From Lates calcarifer (Eukaryota; Chordata; Actinopteri; Centropomidae): a stretch of 64,000 nt of DNA. Location of the stretch: contig NC_066848.1 in NCBI RefSeq assembly GCF_001640805.2, positions 21,073,536 to 21,137,535 on the forward strand. The letters are read 5' to 3'. The notes under the pieces are model-generated. The model did not search any database, was not told where the DNA came from, and saw only the letters and a program-made list of their open reading frames with translations. A program made the translations under genes and the position numbers. Positions 1-11,475 of this stretch are shown piece by piece. Positions within the stretch are counted from its first letter, which is position 1; every line of letters begins with the position of its first letter.

Positions 1-3000
1 ATCAGTCTAATATCTGAATCTGTAACTTTCCTCTTTTAGGGGATCCAAGTCTCTTATAAAGAAACACACACAATGACTGAGTCTAAATATATGATTTACT
101 AACTAACTAGCAACTAACAGAGAATAATAAACTGAAGATGTAAAGATGATCAAACTACCATGGTTAATTACCAGCTGCTAAAATGAGAGAAGTAATATGA
201 TTTAAGCAACATGAATTGTATGATTACATAGTCCTGGGATTTACAGATTAAATTTACAGCATAATACAGCATAATTTTCAGCATCAAGCAAGAGAGGGAA
301 AGAGAGAAAGAGAGAGGGAGAGAGGCTGGTTGAATTGACCCTCTTAAGAAGCTGTTTCTAATTGCCAATGCTAATACTATGCTTGGTTGGTAGACTCCTT
401 TCTGTATATTTAAAAAAATCTGTTGGAAAATCACTCCAAGGAGAAATGGGAAGAGTGGACTGAAGAGCAGGGTGTGATGAGGGAGGAAAATGGGGGAGGA
501 GAAGAAAGATAGGGGTGAAATTCAGAGGAAAGGAGAGGTGAAGGGCATAGAACAGAACAAAAATAAAGACAGTGCTTTTTTTTTTTTTTTAGGTCTAATT
601 CAGTTTAGTCCAGCTAAATGTCATTACAATGCATTCTCAGAGGAAAGAGAAGCAACAGAATAATGGTACTATAGGTCAGCCTGTACTAATGCATTTACAA
701 TAGTAGAATACGAAATAAATATGAAGTGCTTTAAGTCTAGAAGTTGGTTTTTATTATGCAGATATTAAGAGATGTGTGTATGTGATAAGTGTAATATGAA
801 CTAATATTACTAATGAGAAAAACTGAGGAAAACACATATATAGCTGTCAAGATATGAAAGGGTCAGTTCACCCAAATTACAGAAAAACCTGTTTTCTCAC
901 TAGTGTATCCATGCTTACAGACAGTTTTGGATTAACTGTCCAGGCTATGAGATAGCTATTTCCATCCCAATACAATGAAGACAACTGGGTCTCATCTGTT
1001 GTTCTCACAGCATTGAAAACCTGACATTTAAAAACTGAGAAGGCAGTATCTTCAGAATCAGCATCCTGGTTACTCTGATAAGCCACAGAGCACAATGAGG
1101 ACAGTTTTCATGAGGACTATTTCTTTAATAGAAAGTAGTTCCAGTGGAAGCTGTTAAAACTGAGGTCTTGTATAAACTTTATACAGTTTTTGGCTAAGCT
1201 AGCAGCATGGCCCTAAGGGTCCACTTTAAGATAGGGTGTAGATGCTCCTGAAGTCTCTGACAATGTTCCCTCAGCAGCAGTCATGTCAGCTGAAACCCCT
1301 GATTATATATTAGATTATTATTTTTTCTAAATATAGGCTAGAAGATATCATGTAATATGTATCTTCCTGGCATATTCATTGACAACACAACACATACAGC
1401 ACACACAGTATATTATCCAAATGCATCCAAAGATGATCTACAGAATACAGTTTAACATAGAAAGCAGATGCGTAGCCTGAAACTATTTGGGGCAGTTTTA
1501 ATTAATTTAATTAATTTAATTAAAATTTAATTTAATATGTAACATATCAAAATGACAAATCAAAACACAAATTTAATGTTACAAGAAAACATAGGTATCT
1601 AGTTAACAAGCAACAGCTAGCCTTAATAAATTAAAAATTATGGCTGAGTCCGAAATCACTCACCACTCACTATGTACTGCACTATAGAGTGAGTTCACCA
1701 TTTTGTAGAATTATTATCAAAGTATCCCACATCTCAGAGATTGTGACTTTGGAAAAACTTGGACACTATAGTAATGGAAGGACTCATCTTTTTCTACAGA
1801 AATGGAGGAAGCCACTAGAACTTTTGGGAGCTGATTATAATCTGGATCTAAATAAAAAATCGGATTGACAGTCATCACAGTTTTGGACTGGGAACCAAGA
1901 GCATGGATCTGACTCATATCATTTATTGCTGTGTCTCACCATATAAAATGGGCTATTGTGTAAGAGTAGTGTACTATTTCTCTGTGTTACTAATGTCACA
2001 ACTTGACTCATTATTTGTACCAGACTTTCAGCAGCATCTTTGTAACTTTGTCTGTTTTTTGTTTATTGTATGTTGTTTGTTCATTTGTTTATTACTAAAT
2101 AAATGAATAAATAACATTTTAAACTTGTTTTTTTGAAATATTCATTCAATCAGATTCATCAAATGATATACTTTTTTCCTGTGTTCTTTTTCCCCTCTTT
2201 TTGTCTTATTTCTCCTAATGTTCTCTTATTCCGCCCTGAGTACCAGCCCTAAATTTTCATTTAGGAGCCATTTCATCACTTATTTCAGATCTTTGCAGTG
2301 AGAACAAGGTAAACTGCAAAATCAAAATTATTCTTCAACTCTGGACACCATTTGGGATCTTTTTTTCCTAGCATATATGGAATGGCCGTCCATCTGGAAG
2401 GGACACCTGGACAATATGATGCAGGGATTTTGATGAAAAAAATCAGGTGGTAGCTGTGTTTTGTTTGAATAAATGAGCTTATTTACTGTCAGGACAATCT
2501 GTGTGGATGACCCTCATCTCCTCTCCTGTCACACTGTGACACTGGCAGGATGCATAATGGATCACAAGACACCAAGCCAAAACATAGCAGGAGGACAAAC
2601 ACACCTCCACAGCCCAGGTTTACATACATGTTGGGTCTCATTCTGTGTTAAAACGTTTTGCTGCCTTTAAGATGTTCAGGCAGTGTGTGAAGGACAGGGA
2701 CACGGTGCTGCAGGTGGTGGGAGGTGAATCAGTGTGAGCATAGAAGAGTGATACATACTTCTTTAGCCTCAGTGATCACACACACCCACACACATGTGTA
2801 TTAGCATTCATGTAATCTCAACAGAAGCACCATTAATGCATAACTACATGCTTTCAGTTGCTAAGAGGAGGGTGTGATGTTGTATGGAGAGGTCTGCATT
2901 TTAAATATGGGAATACAGCATGTATGCCTTTAGAAATAAACACTATGTACATGCATGCTTGTTATTAATAGCCCTGTGCATCTATAATCTATACTGTAAA

Positions 3001-3071
3001 ACCTTTTTCTCGATCTTAGTATTTATCAACCACTGTGAGTCACTGTGAATTTCATAATAAGCAAGAGGTAC
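1..3071. other. Gene-free stretch with repeat scraps
   Basis: I see no convincing coding exon here. The few open frames are short, AT-rich and lack splice context or family motifs. A purine-rich tract lies near 290-330 and 455-545, followed by a T-run at about 577-590. The segment starting near 857 (AAAGGGTCAGTTCACCC) and the one starting near 1646 (GAGTCCGAAATCACTCACC) resemble ends of common fish non-autonomous DNA repeats, but I could not find the partner inverted ends. Confidence 0.5.
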
Positions 3072-4925
3072 ATTCAATTCAATTCAATTCAATGTTATTT
3101 ATATAGCGCCATATCACAACAAAAGTCATCTCAAGGCACTTTTCATATAGAGCAGGTCTAGACCATACTCTTTAAAATAGGTATTTACAGAGAGAGACCC
3201 AACAGATCCACCATGAGCAGCACTAGGAGACAGTGACAATACTACAGGAAAGGGAAGATATTGAGTTAGTAACACGTTGATGGGATATGAATCCATTCTG
3301 TGGAGAGAGAGAGAGAGAGAGAGAGAGAAGCTCAGTGCATCATGGGAGATCTCCCGGCAGTCTAGGCCTATAGCAGCATAACTAAGGGATGGTTCGAGCC
3401 TGAGCCAACCCTAACTATAAGCTTTATCAAAGAGGAAAGTTTTAAGCCTACTCTTAAACGGTACAGAGGGTGTCTGCCTCCCAGACCCAAACTGGGAGAA
3501 GGTTCCACAGTAGAGGAGCCTGATAACTGAAGGCCTCTGCCTCTCATTCTACTCCTGGAAACTCTGGGAACCACCAGTAAACCAGCATTCTGGGAGCGCA
3601 GAGTCCTGGTGGGATTGTAGGGGACTATGAGATCTTTAAGGTAAGATGGAGCCTGACCATTAAGGGCTTTGTATGTGAGGAGGAGGATTTTGAATTCTAC
3701 TCTGGATTTGACTGGGAGCCAATGTAGAGAGGCTAACACAGGAGAAATATGGTCTCTTTTCCTAGTTCCTGTCAGTAATGGTGCTGCAGCATTTTGAATC
3801 AACTGCAGAGTCTTTAGAGAGTTGTTGAGGCAGCCTGATAATAATGAATTACAGTAGTCCAGCCTGGAAGTAACAAATGCATGGACTAGTTTTTCTAATG
3901 TTGGTGATATTACACAGGTGAAAGAAGGCAGTCCTAGAAGTTTGTTTTATATGTGAGTTAAAGGACATATCCTGATCAAAGATGACTCCCAGATTCTTTA
4001 CAGTGGAGCTGGGAGCCAGGGCAATGCCGTCTAATGGAACTACATCATTGAGAAAATTTATTTCTGATGTATTCAGAACCAATTATAATGACTTCAGTTT
4101 TATCTGAGTTCAGTAATAAAAAATTGTTTGTCATCCAAGTTTTAATGTCCCTAAGACAAGCCTGGAGTTGGGCTAGCTGATTGGTTTCGTTAGGCTTCAT
4201 TGACAGATAAAGCTGTGTATCATCTGCATAACAATGGAAATTTATGGAGTGTGTCCTGATAATGTTGCCCAAGGGAAGCATATACAAGGTGAAGAGGATT
4301 GAACCAAGCACTGACCCTTGTGGAACTCCTTGTCTAACTTTTGTGTACATGGAGGAGTAGTTGTTAACATGTACAAACTGAAGCCTATCAGATAGATAGG
4401 ATTTAAACCAGTTTAGTGCCGTTCCTTTAATACCAATAAAGTGCTCCAGTCTCTGTAAAAGGATGTGATGGTCAATCGTATCAAAAGCAGCACTGAGATC
4501 TAACAAGACAAGGACAGAAACAAGTCCATTGTCTGATGCTATCAGGAGGTTTGTAACTTTTATGAGTGCTGTCTCTGTGCTGTGATACAGCCTAAATCCT
4601 GACTGAAAAACCTCAAATAAACTATTATCCTGGAGAAAATCACACAACTGTTTTGCAACTGCTTTCTCCAGGATCTTAGAAAGAAAGGGGAGGTTAGATA
4701 TAGGTCTGTAATTGGCTAATATGTCTGGATCTAGAGTGGGCTTTTTTAGAAGAGGTTTGATTACAGCTGTTTTATACGATTGCAGCATATAACCTGTTAC
4801 CAAGGACAGATTTAACATATCTAATACAGGACTGCAAATTAAGGGCAGAGCTTCCTTAAGCAGCCTAGTTGGGATGGGGTCTACGAGACAAGAGCTGTCT
4901 AATGTTATTCCACTCTCACTGTGAT
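3072..4925 (-). mobile_element. L2/Rex1-like LINE, 5'-truncated copy with reverse transcriptase
   Basis: Read on the minus strand, this is the 3' part of a non-LTR retrotransposon. Near 4818-4045 it encodes a reverse transcriptase with the RT fingers motif NYRPISNLPF, the first catalytic Asp in LLDLSAAFDTIDH, PQGSVLGSILF, and the YADD box (HCYADDTQLY). The C-terminal domain continues in other frames (4082-3849, 3802-3368), so the copy has at least two frameshifts and is dead. The 5' end is lost near 4925, so no endonuclease is present. The 3' end is intact: a GCGC(C)ATATAAATAA-type stem region followed by TTGAA repeats, seen on the plus strand as ATTCAATTCAATTCAATTC at 3072-3092. A GA microsatellite at 3304-3329 sits in its 3' UTR. 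L2 versus Rex1 within the CR1/L2 group is my inference. A relative lies at 61880-64000 and a solo tail at 25085-25400. Confidence 0.88.
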
Positions 4926-7900
4926 ATATTGAATGAACTACTCGTTTTAATGTGGTTGTTAATTTAGTTTAGCAACACTGATTAGGAAGTATGCCTATGT
5001 CAACATATAGGAAATAGTACAATAACAGTAAAGAACATCATGCTGAAATTTTATCCATAATAACTTCTGTGAAATAAATATGACCTCTCTGAAATGTAAT
5101 GTTCAGTTTTTCTTTGGACTGTCAAACAGGTGTTGAGTCAACTCTGTTATAATTGTGGTTGTTTAGTAAAGTCAGGCCATACGTCTGTCTCACATGTGCT
5201 CAGGCCACAATAGATGGGTTTCCAAGCGACATCATCAGTGAGATTCACAGCTGTACTGTTTTGTTTAAGCCTCACCCCCTTGCTCTTGGTTAAAGTAAGT
5301 AAGTAAAGATTTATTTATAGCACCTTACATAACAAGTGTTCTACAAACAGAAAGTTACACAATAAAAACTCACATCCACCCAAAGAAAATTATATTACAA
5401 CAAACAATGCAAAATGTAGAAACGTCAGAGAAACAAGGGAAGAGAAGTGGCTCTTGAGAAGTTTTATAAAAACGCCATTTGAGTTGACTGTAGGTTTCTA
5501 CATGGACACAACAATTCAGAGATGTACTCAGGGGCTTCACCATTATGAGCAGTAATGATGATAGCTAACTAAAATTTGATATTTAATTTGAAATTCCACA
5601 GGCTGCCAGCAGTGGAGGAATGTGCTCCCTGCACTTTGTCTTAGTAAGACAAAGTGGCATGTCCTTGGGCAAAAGTTTTTGGTAGAGGAATGTAGAAAGA
5701 CTATTTTGAACTGAAATAAATTTCACAGGGCATATTGTTTACTCAGTATTTTGGACTTTGTCCTTGGGGCATCTTGGGGCATCAACTTCACAATAACTTC
5801 AGTGATTTCATCATAATGAAATCAGTACATTGTTTAACTTAATAAAAATGTTTCTGGCTGACTTAGTTTATTCATGCTGTACAGCACTTTGGCACTTTTG
5901 CTGTCGAACGTTCTACAAGTCTGCTTACCTCTAAATTGACATTAGCCTGGAGTTTAAAAATATACACACTGAGAGATTGATCATCCATATGCTTACAGAA
6001 AAGTAGACATTGCTAAAAATAGACGGAGACTGGCAAAACTGGTGGGATGATGCAAAAGCCTACAATAGCCTAGAGACTGGATCTCATCTGATATTATGAT
6101 TTTCAGATAATCTTTTATTTTAGGAAGACTGGGAGACTTGATGACAGATTATTAAACAGTAGATTCTCATATCAGAGCAGACACTGTTTAACACCATGAT
6201 AAATTCAGACACAAGCTGGAGGGAAAGAATGTATCAAAGAAACATATCAAAACACAGCATGACTCAATTAACTGAAATACATCTCCTGCTGAAAAATAGC
6301 ACATTTGAATATATTCCTTAAATGTTGTCAATCAATAATCAGTGCTGTCCACATTCACATCATGCTTATCAAAATAAGAGACTGTTCTCACCCAAAAAAC
6401 AAGAGCTTAAAAGGCCCATGATAACATCCTCCTGACAGTGCTCTCTGGTGGCCATATAAATAATGACTCTTGTCTCAGAGACATAAAGGTGGTTTTGCAT
6501 TTCTTTAACATCATACTACTTGTGTGATGTTAAAGAAATGCAAAACCTCTGAGGAAGGAGGTCAGGGTGGATGGGCAGGCATGACAGACATCTGACTTTT
6601 TGTCCTGTCAACAGTCCACCTTAGTCCACGTTGCTAATGGAGGTGCATACATTTTCCATAGAGATTTAATGTATAAGCAAGGTTTTCCGGTATTTGATGT
6701 GTATGGTGTTACACATCAAATCATTTCCAGTTCATGTGAATAGTTTTCTTGGCAACTGTTAGACCCATGTGACCATCACTGTTTTATTTGTTCAAGGACA
6801 TTGTTGAAATGTCTCCTCATAGGCTGAGCAAAGGGAACAGTGGGATGGAGTAGCCCAGAAAGAGGGCTGGAAGAGGGATTTCAGTCCAGATTTGTTTAAT
6901 GGTTATGCAGCACTAGGTCATATGAACATAGTTAACTGGACTACTTTATGTGCAGTGTGTGTAAAACCTAAACCTTGTGGAGGCTGGTAAGTTGAAAGAC
7001 TGTTTAGTTTTGGATTTCAACTCAGTATCCCTATAGGAACTACGCTCATATTAGACAAATCTGCTCTCCAATATACATTCATCCCTTCATGTAGTAAAGT
7101 GGAAAACTAGAAGTATGGAGGTTTGGATAGTGAGTGGAAGGAATTTCAGAATCACTGAATATCATCATTTTTACAATATGTTTTTTTTTTTAACTTCCTC
7201 TGTGTTTGTGGATTTATTCACATATATAACCTTTATCAAATCAGGTAGTCTCACTAAGATCAAGAGGTCTTTTGCAACAGAGAAAAAAAACAGGCAGACA
7301 TTTTGTAGTGGAAACATTCACAGTCAGTAGATGGCGCTCTGTTCTGTTCAGCTTGGTATTATTATTGCTACTGAAATGTCAGATATTCTGGTTAGTCTAG
7401 AAAAATGTACCAATGCTGTTTTTCCCAAGTGGTTTATGTTTTCCAGAACTGAGCTACCATCTGATGGGAGTTTAGATTCAGCCAATGCAAACGCTGCCAT
7501 GGACTGGCTAAAAATTACATCCCATTATATTTCAGTCAGAGTTGAGGGAAAACAAAATAATTTAATATAAAAGTGTGTCATCTGCTTCAGATGGTTAAAC
7601 AGTGTGGTATTTTAGTGTTGTCTGTGTGGGTACAAACAATACAATGTGTAGCACGTTTCTTGACCTGTGATTGCAGGACGGGGGAAGGGAACTGTGTGAG
7701 CTGATGTGTTTGTGCACATGACAGTGAGATAGACACTGAGAGAGGGGGAGAGAGAGAGATACAGTATAACTGAGAAAATCTGCCTTCCTGCTCAAGTGAG
7801 TTTACTAATCCTGCACCAAGCCCAGTGTGGGCAAACTAATGCCATTTAATCCATGCGAGTCCATATGAGCACTGCACACTTGCAATGGGACAGTATAACA

Positions 7901-8330
7901 TCCTACTTTAGCATAATATACAGTGCTGTGTGTCCTCTGTAAAGGCTTCACATTAACACACTGTTAAGTCTCATAAGTCATGTGCCCAACAAACATCTTT
8001 CCAAAATGATGACAAAATAAAATGCAAATGAGTGTGTTTCCACCAGCTAGCATTATGCAAATATGTATAGCATGTGTGACAGGATTACATAGCTAACTGA
8101 GCACCAGTAACTTTGGTGCTGCTTCCCAACTAACATGGTATTCATTATTTTTTTTAATGAATGAATCTGTATTGCTCTTTTGTCTGGTGGTGGTGGTGAC
8201 CTGTGTAAGTGCATGAAACTAAGGTCTCCAGAACTGTGGATGGTGCAGGTTTGTTTGTGTTGATGTTGGTTTAGAAATATCTCTAATATGAAGTATCTCA
8301 GTAACTACTGGATTGCTCTAATATTGTTTT
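4926..8330. other. Gene-free stretch
   Basis: No supported exon. 5288-5400 (AAGTAAGTAAGTAAAG then TTTATTTATAGCACCTT) looks like a short LINE 3' tail in minus orientation. 6491-6547 is a perfect hairpin, listed separately. An open frame runs at 7115-7570 in two pieces but has no motif I recognise, and its codon pattern is not distinctive. The remainder is AT-rich non-coding sequence. Confidence 0.5.
6491..6547. repeat. Perfect 23-bp inverted repeat (hairpin)
   Basis: The arms 6491-6513 (GGTTTTGCATTTCTTTAACA...) and 6525-6547 are exact reverse complements, separated by 11 nt. No coding region is adjacent. It may be a small palindromic MITE remnant or a hairpin RNA locus; the perfect pairing is less typical of an animal microRNA precursor, which normally has bulges. 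Confidence 0.85.
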
Positions 8331-8333
8331 ATA

Positions 8334-8356
8334 TCTATCTATCTATCTATCTATAT
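8334..8356. repeat. (ATCT)n microsatellite at the left transposon border
   Basis: Tetranucleotide repeat immediately left of the terminal inverted repeat at 8361. The right border of the same transposon also abuts a simple repeat (TA)n, so the insertion was probably into AT-rich microsatellite DNA. Confidence 0.85.
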
Positions 8357-8360
8357 AAAT

Positions 8361-8474
8361 ATGGCATGCCGTTCAGGAATTAATCTTTGAATATATTGAA
8401 TGAAACCTTGAATATATTGATTGAACTTCTGAATATATGGAATGAACTTTTGAATATATGGAATGAAGCTTCAA
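8361..8474 (+). repeat. Left terminal inverted repeat with iterated subterminal motif
   Basis: Begins with the self-complementary GGCATGCC (8363-8370), then GTTCAGGAATTAATC, then about four copies of a TGAATATATNGAATGAA unit. It matches the reverse complement of 17450-17577 apart from single-base changes and one unit less. Iterated subterminal motifs are commonly transposase binding sites; that role is inferred here. Confidence 0.88.
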
Positions 8475-8528
8475 TTCATTGCCAAGTCAAGTGAAGTGAT
8501 AGCTTTCTGAATTTGCTGGCTTTACAAA

Positions 8529-10630
8529 ATGACACCAGTTGAAATATCCCAGTACTTTATTGAACTGGAAAACTTTTTTTCTACAGGTTGTACTCCAAGT
8601 AACACTAACAGTTTGGAGACTATATCACGTCACCTTGAAGATCATATCTCCATTATTGCAACCTTCATAGCGCTTATGAGTGATAATGTTCAACAAAATG
8701 TTGCTGAAAGAACATTATGCGTCATTCTTGAAGGAATTTACGAGTCTCTAAGAGAGATGTTGGAGGAAATAACATTCCAACTAGAAGTTGATGTACGAGT
8801 GCATGGCATGGGCACACATTCTGCATCTCAGAGAGGAAGGCAGAGGTAAGAAATATTATAACATATAACAAGTGTATGGGGATGCAGGCAGATGTGGGCC
8901 AAGAATAATCTCTATTGATACAATAAAGAAGTAACAAACTTATTATAATTTATTATTACCTAAAAATATTATAGGTTGTAAGGTAATGAGATTCATTTAT
9001 TCACACTGTGAATTAACACATTCACACATTTGTTTTTTATTTTATTTTTTTTCTCTTTTGAGGTACAACATAACAGCTGCTCAGCTGACTCACATGCGGG
9101 ATTTAGGATTTAGCTGGGTGGCCATATCTCGGATTCTGTCTGTAAACATCCGAACACTATACAATCACAGGTCACTTGGTCTGGTGGACTATGGAAACTT
9201 CACCGACATTGCAATTGTCGATCTGGATCGACTTATTGCTGAGATTCTCAGACAAACCCCTGGTTCTAGGAGAGACCTATGTCACTGGTAGTTTGAGAGG
9301 AAGAGGTATCAGAGTTCAGCATTGGAGGGTGCGAGAGCGTTTAAGGACAGTAGATCCAGTGGGGCGAGCCTTGAGGGGACGACGGACAATTCAACGGAGG
9401 GTCTACAATGTCTCTGCCCCAAATGAAGTGTGGTATGTGTTTTTTTTGTTTTGTTTGTTTGTTTGTTTTTAATAAATTTGATTAACATTAGTCATTTGTC
9501 CCATAGCCAGTGAATGATGGGGTTCATAAAGATTGATACAAGGACTTTAGAATGCATATGTAAAATACACTTAAAAATGTGAGATCTATCTAGATAATGC
9601 AATAATGTTTAAAAATGTAAACATTTCAACAATCTCTGGGGTTGGAACATATTCTTTTTTTTTTAAAGATTTTTGGGGGGTTTTGCTTTTACTTGATAGG
9701 GCAGCCGTAGAGGAGACATTAAAGGGGATATAGAGGGAGGGGAAGATGCGCAGCAAAGGGCTGTAGGTGGGAGTCGAACCTATGGCCGCTGCAGAGGACT
9801 TGTAGCCTCAGCACATGGGGTGCCTGCTCTACCCGGGGAGTTGGAACATTGTTATTACCAAGTAGAAAGTAATAGTAGTCTTACAGCAAAATTAATGAAG
9901 TTACATTTTTATGTATATCCAGTAATAACAGATTTATTCTTATTTCAGGCATATTGACACAAACCACAAGTTAAATCCATGGGGATTTGTGTATCATGGT
10001 GCAGTTGATGGCTACAGTCGCTGCATTACCTTCCTGAGATGTTGCACAGACAACCGAGCATCTACTACCTTGCATCTTTTCCAAGGTGCTGTTGATGTAT
10101 TTGGACTGCCACATCATGTCAGAGGAGATGCTGGTAGGGAGAACATTGATGTTGCATGCTTCATGATTGAAAATCGAGGAACAAACAGAGGAAGTTTCAT
10201 GGTTGGACGTAGTGTGCATAATCAAAGGATCGAAAGACTGTGGGCAGAAGTAAACAGAGCCATTTCAGGATACTATAAAGACCTTTTCCTCTTTATGGAA
10301 AATTCCGGACTTTTAGACAGTACTGACCCTCTTCACATTACAGCTCTTCACCATGTTTATCAACCAAGAATAAACAGATCTGTGGATGAGTTTGTGAGCC
10401 AGTGGAACAACCACAGCTTGAGGACAATGGAGAGTCGGTCCCCACTGCAACTGTGGACAATTGGAATGTTCCAACTTCCTCAGGATCAAAGACCGCTCAA
10501 TTGTGTGCCTGTGCAGCCCCATTATGATCACCATTGGAACGTGGAGTTAAGGCCCATCAACCCCTTCACTGATGATGGAAATCATGGAATTGAACTTTTT
10601 GTCAGAGCATGTGACCTGCTTGAGAGATAG
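8529..10630 (+). CDS. Integrase-like DDE transposase (3 exons, one frameshift)
   Basis: The spliced gene is 8529-8845, 9063-9432, 9949-10630, with GT-AG introns (GTAAGA, GTATGT donors) whose phases fit exactly. It encodes about 455 aa. Exon 1 is a helical N-terminal part. Exon 2 begins YNITAAQLTHMRDLGFSWVA, a helix-turn-helix-like DNA-binding region. Exon 3 holds the rve-type catalytic core: HIDTNHKL with the first Asp, HGAVDGYSR, the second Asp in VRGDAGRENIDVA, and GRSVHNQRIERLWAEV with the likely catalytic Glu. This arrangement matches the integrase-core proteins of fish and invertebrate transposons. One extra base near 9268 shifts the frame in exon 2 between ..RQTPGS and GETYVTG.., so this copy cannot make full-length protein unless the indel is a sequencing error. 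A poly(A) signal lies at 10846. Start chosen at the first ATG in the open exon after the terminal repeat. Confidence 0.88.
9641..9849 (-). mobile_element. tRNA-derived SINE in transposase intron 2, perfect TSD
   Basis: Read on the minus strand, a tRNA-like head starts at 9839 with an A-box-like GGGTAGAGCAGGC and a B-box GGTTCGACTCCC (complement of 9770-9784), and ends in an A-rich tail (T-run at 9653-9664 on plus). It is flanked by the exact 10-bp direct repeat GTTGGAACAT at 9641-9650 and 9840-9849, a target-site duplication. It lies wholly inside the intron between the second and third transposase exons. Confidence 0.88.
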
Positions 10631-10845
10631 TCTACTATCTTGAGTAATTCAGTTGTTCCACCATTGTGGTATCATACATTGTGACATACTGTATGGACTC
10701 AGACATAATTAAGTAATTTGAGTAACATTTAAGGAATACTAAAGGACAGATTTGTTTATAATATATTTGTCTCTCATAACAAAATCTGATATGTGCCCTG
10801 TATATTATATTCAGTTGTGGATGAAGTATTCCATTGTTTTAATTA

Positions 10846-10851
10846 AATAAA
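10846..10851 (+). terminator. Poly(A) signal AATAAA of the transposase gene
   Basis: AATAAA about 215 bp past the transposase stop at 10628-10630, with no other plus-strand gene nearby. Assignment is by position. Confidence 0.6.
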
Positions 10852-10893
10852 AGTATATAAGTGTTTCACTCTTTCTGTTGTACTGTTTTAAGC

Positions 10894-10940
10894 AGTGGTT
10901 CTCAAACTTTTCAATTTCCAGGACCCCTAAAACTGAGATG
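10894..10940 (+). repeat. hAT-like TIR scrap nested in the transposon
   Basis: CAGTGGTTCTCAAACTTTT closely resembles the terminal sequence of many Charlie-like hAT elements. I find no matching inverted end before the HECT gene, so this is at most a fragment lying in the spacer between the two convergent genes. Confidence 0.4.
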
Positions 10941-11475
10941 TAAGTAGTACTATAAAGTTTAATACAATGCAAATGCTCAAGTAAAAGACCTGAAATTGGG
11001 TTATTATTATTATATATAATATATTAATTTAACCCTATTGATGAAGAGGAACTCATATAAATTCATTTGGTCTACAGTTTTTGGAATCGAAAAAAAAAAA
11101 GACTATATCTCGTAGACATTAAAATGACAATGAACCAGTCCGTACAAAGTAGGAACAAAGGGCCATTTATTAAGAAGGCCTAACCATAACCTTAAGTGGG
11201 AATAATCTGTGTTTATCTCGGTCATATCAGATGTTGGACTGTTACTTAATACTTCTCTTACTTAAAAGTTCACCAAGTGCACATATCACACATCTGAAAC
11301 ACAAAACCATGGCTTGAAATATATATAACAAAGAACATTTCCTCATCATATTTCTTCATGCCTACATTCAAGTAAATACTGTCTCTAGGAAAAACAACAT
11401 GAAATAATAATTATTTTGAAAAACAAATATCCTCATCATAACTCAAGCTCTAAAAGCCCTCCATAATATTACCTC

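Noticed and set aside
877..1095. 72-codon minus-strand frame
   Set aside because: It overlaps what looks like the end of a non-autonomous DNA repeat. No motif or splice context.
7115..7570. Two adjoining plus-strand frames
   Set aside because: There is no family match, no conserved motif and no plausible splice sites; the composition is like the surrounding non-coding DNA.
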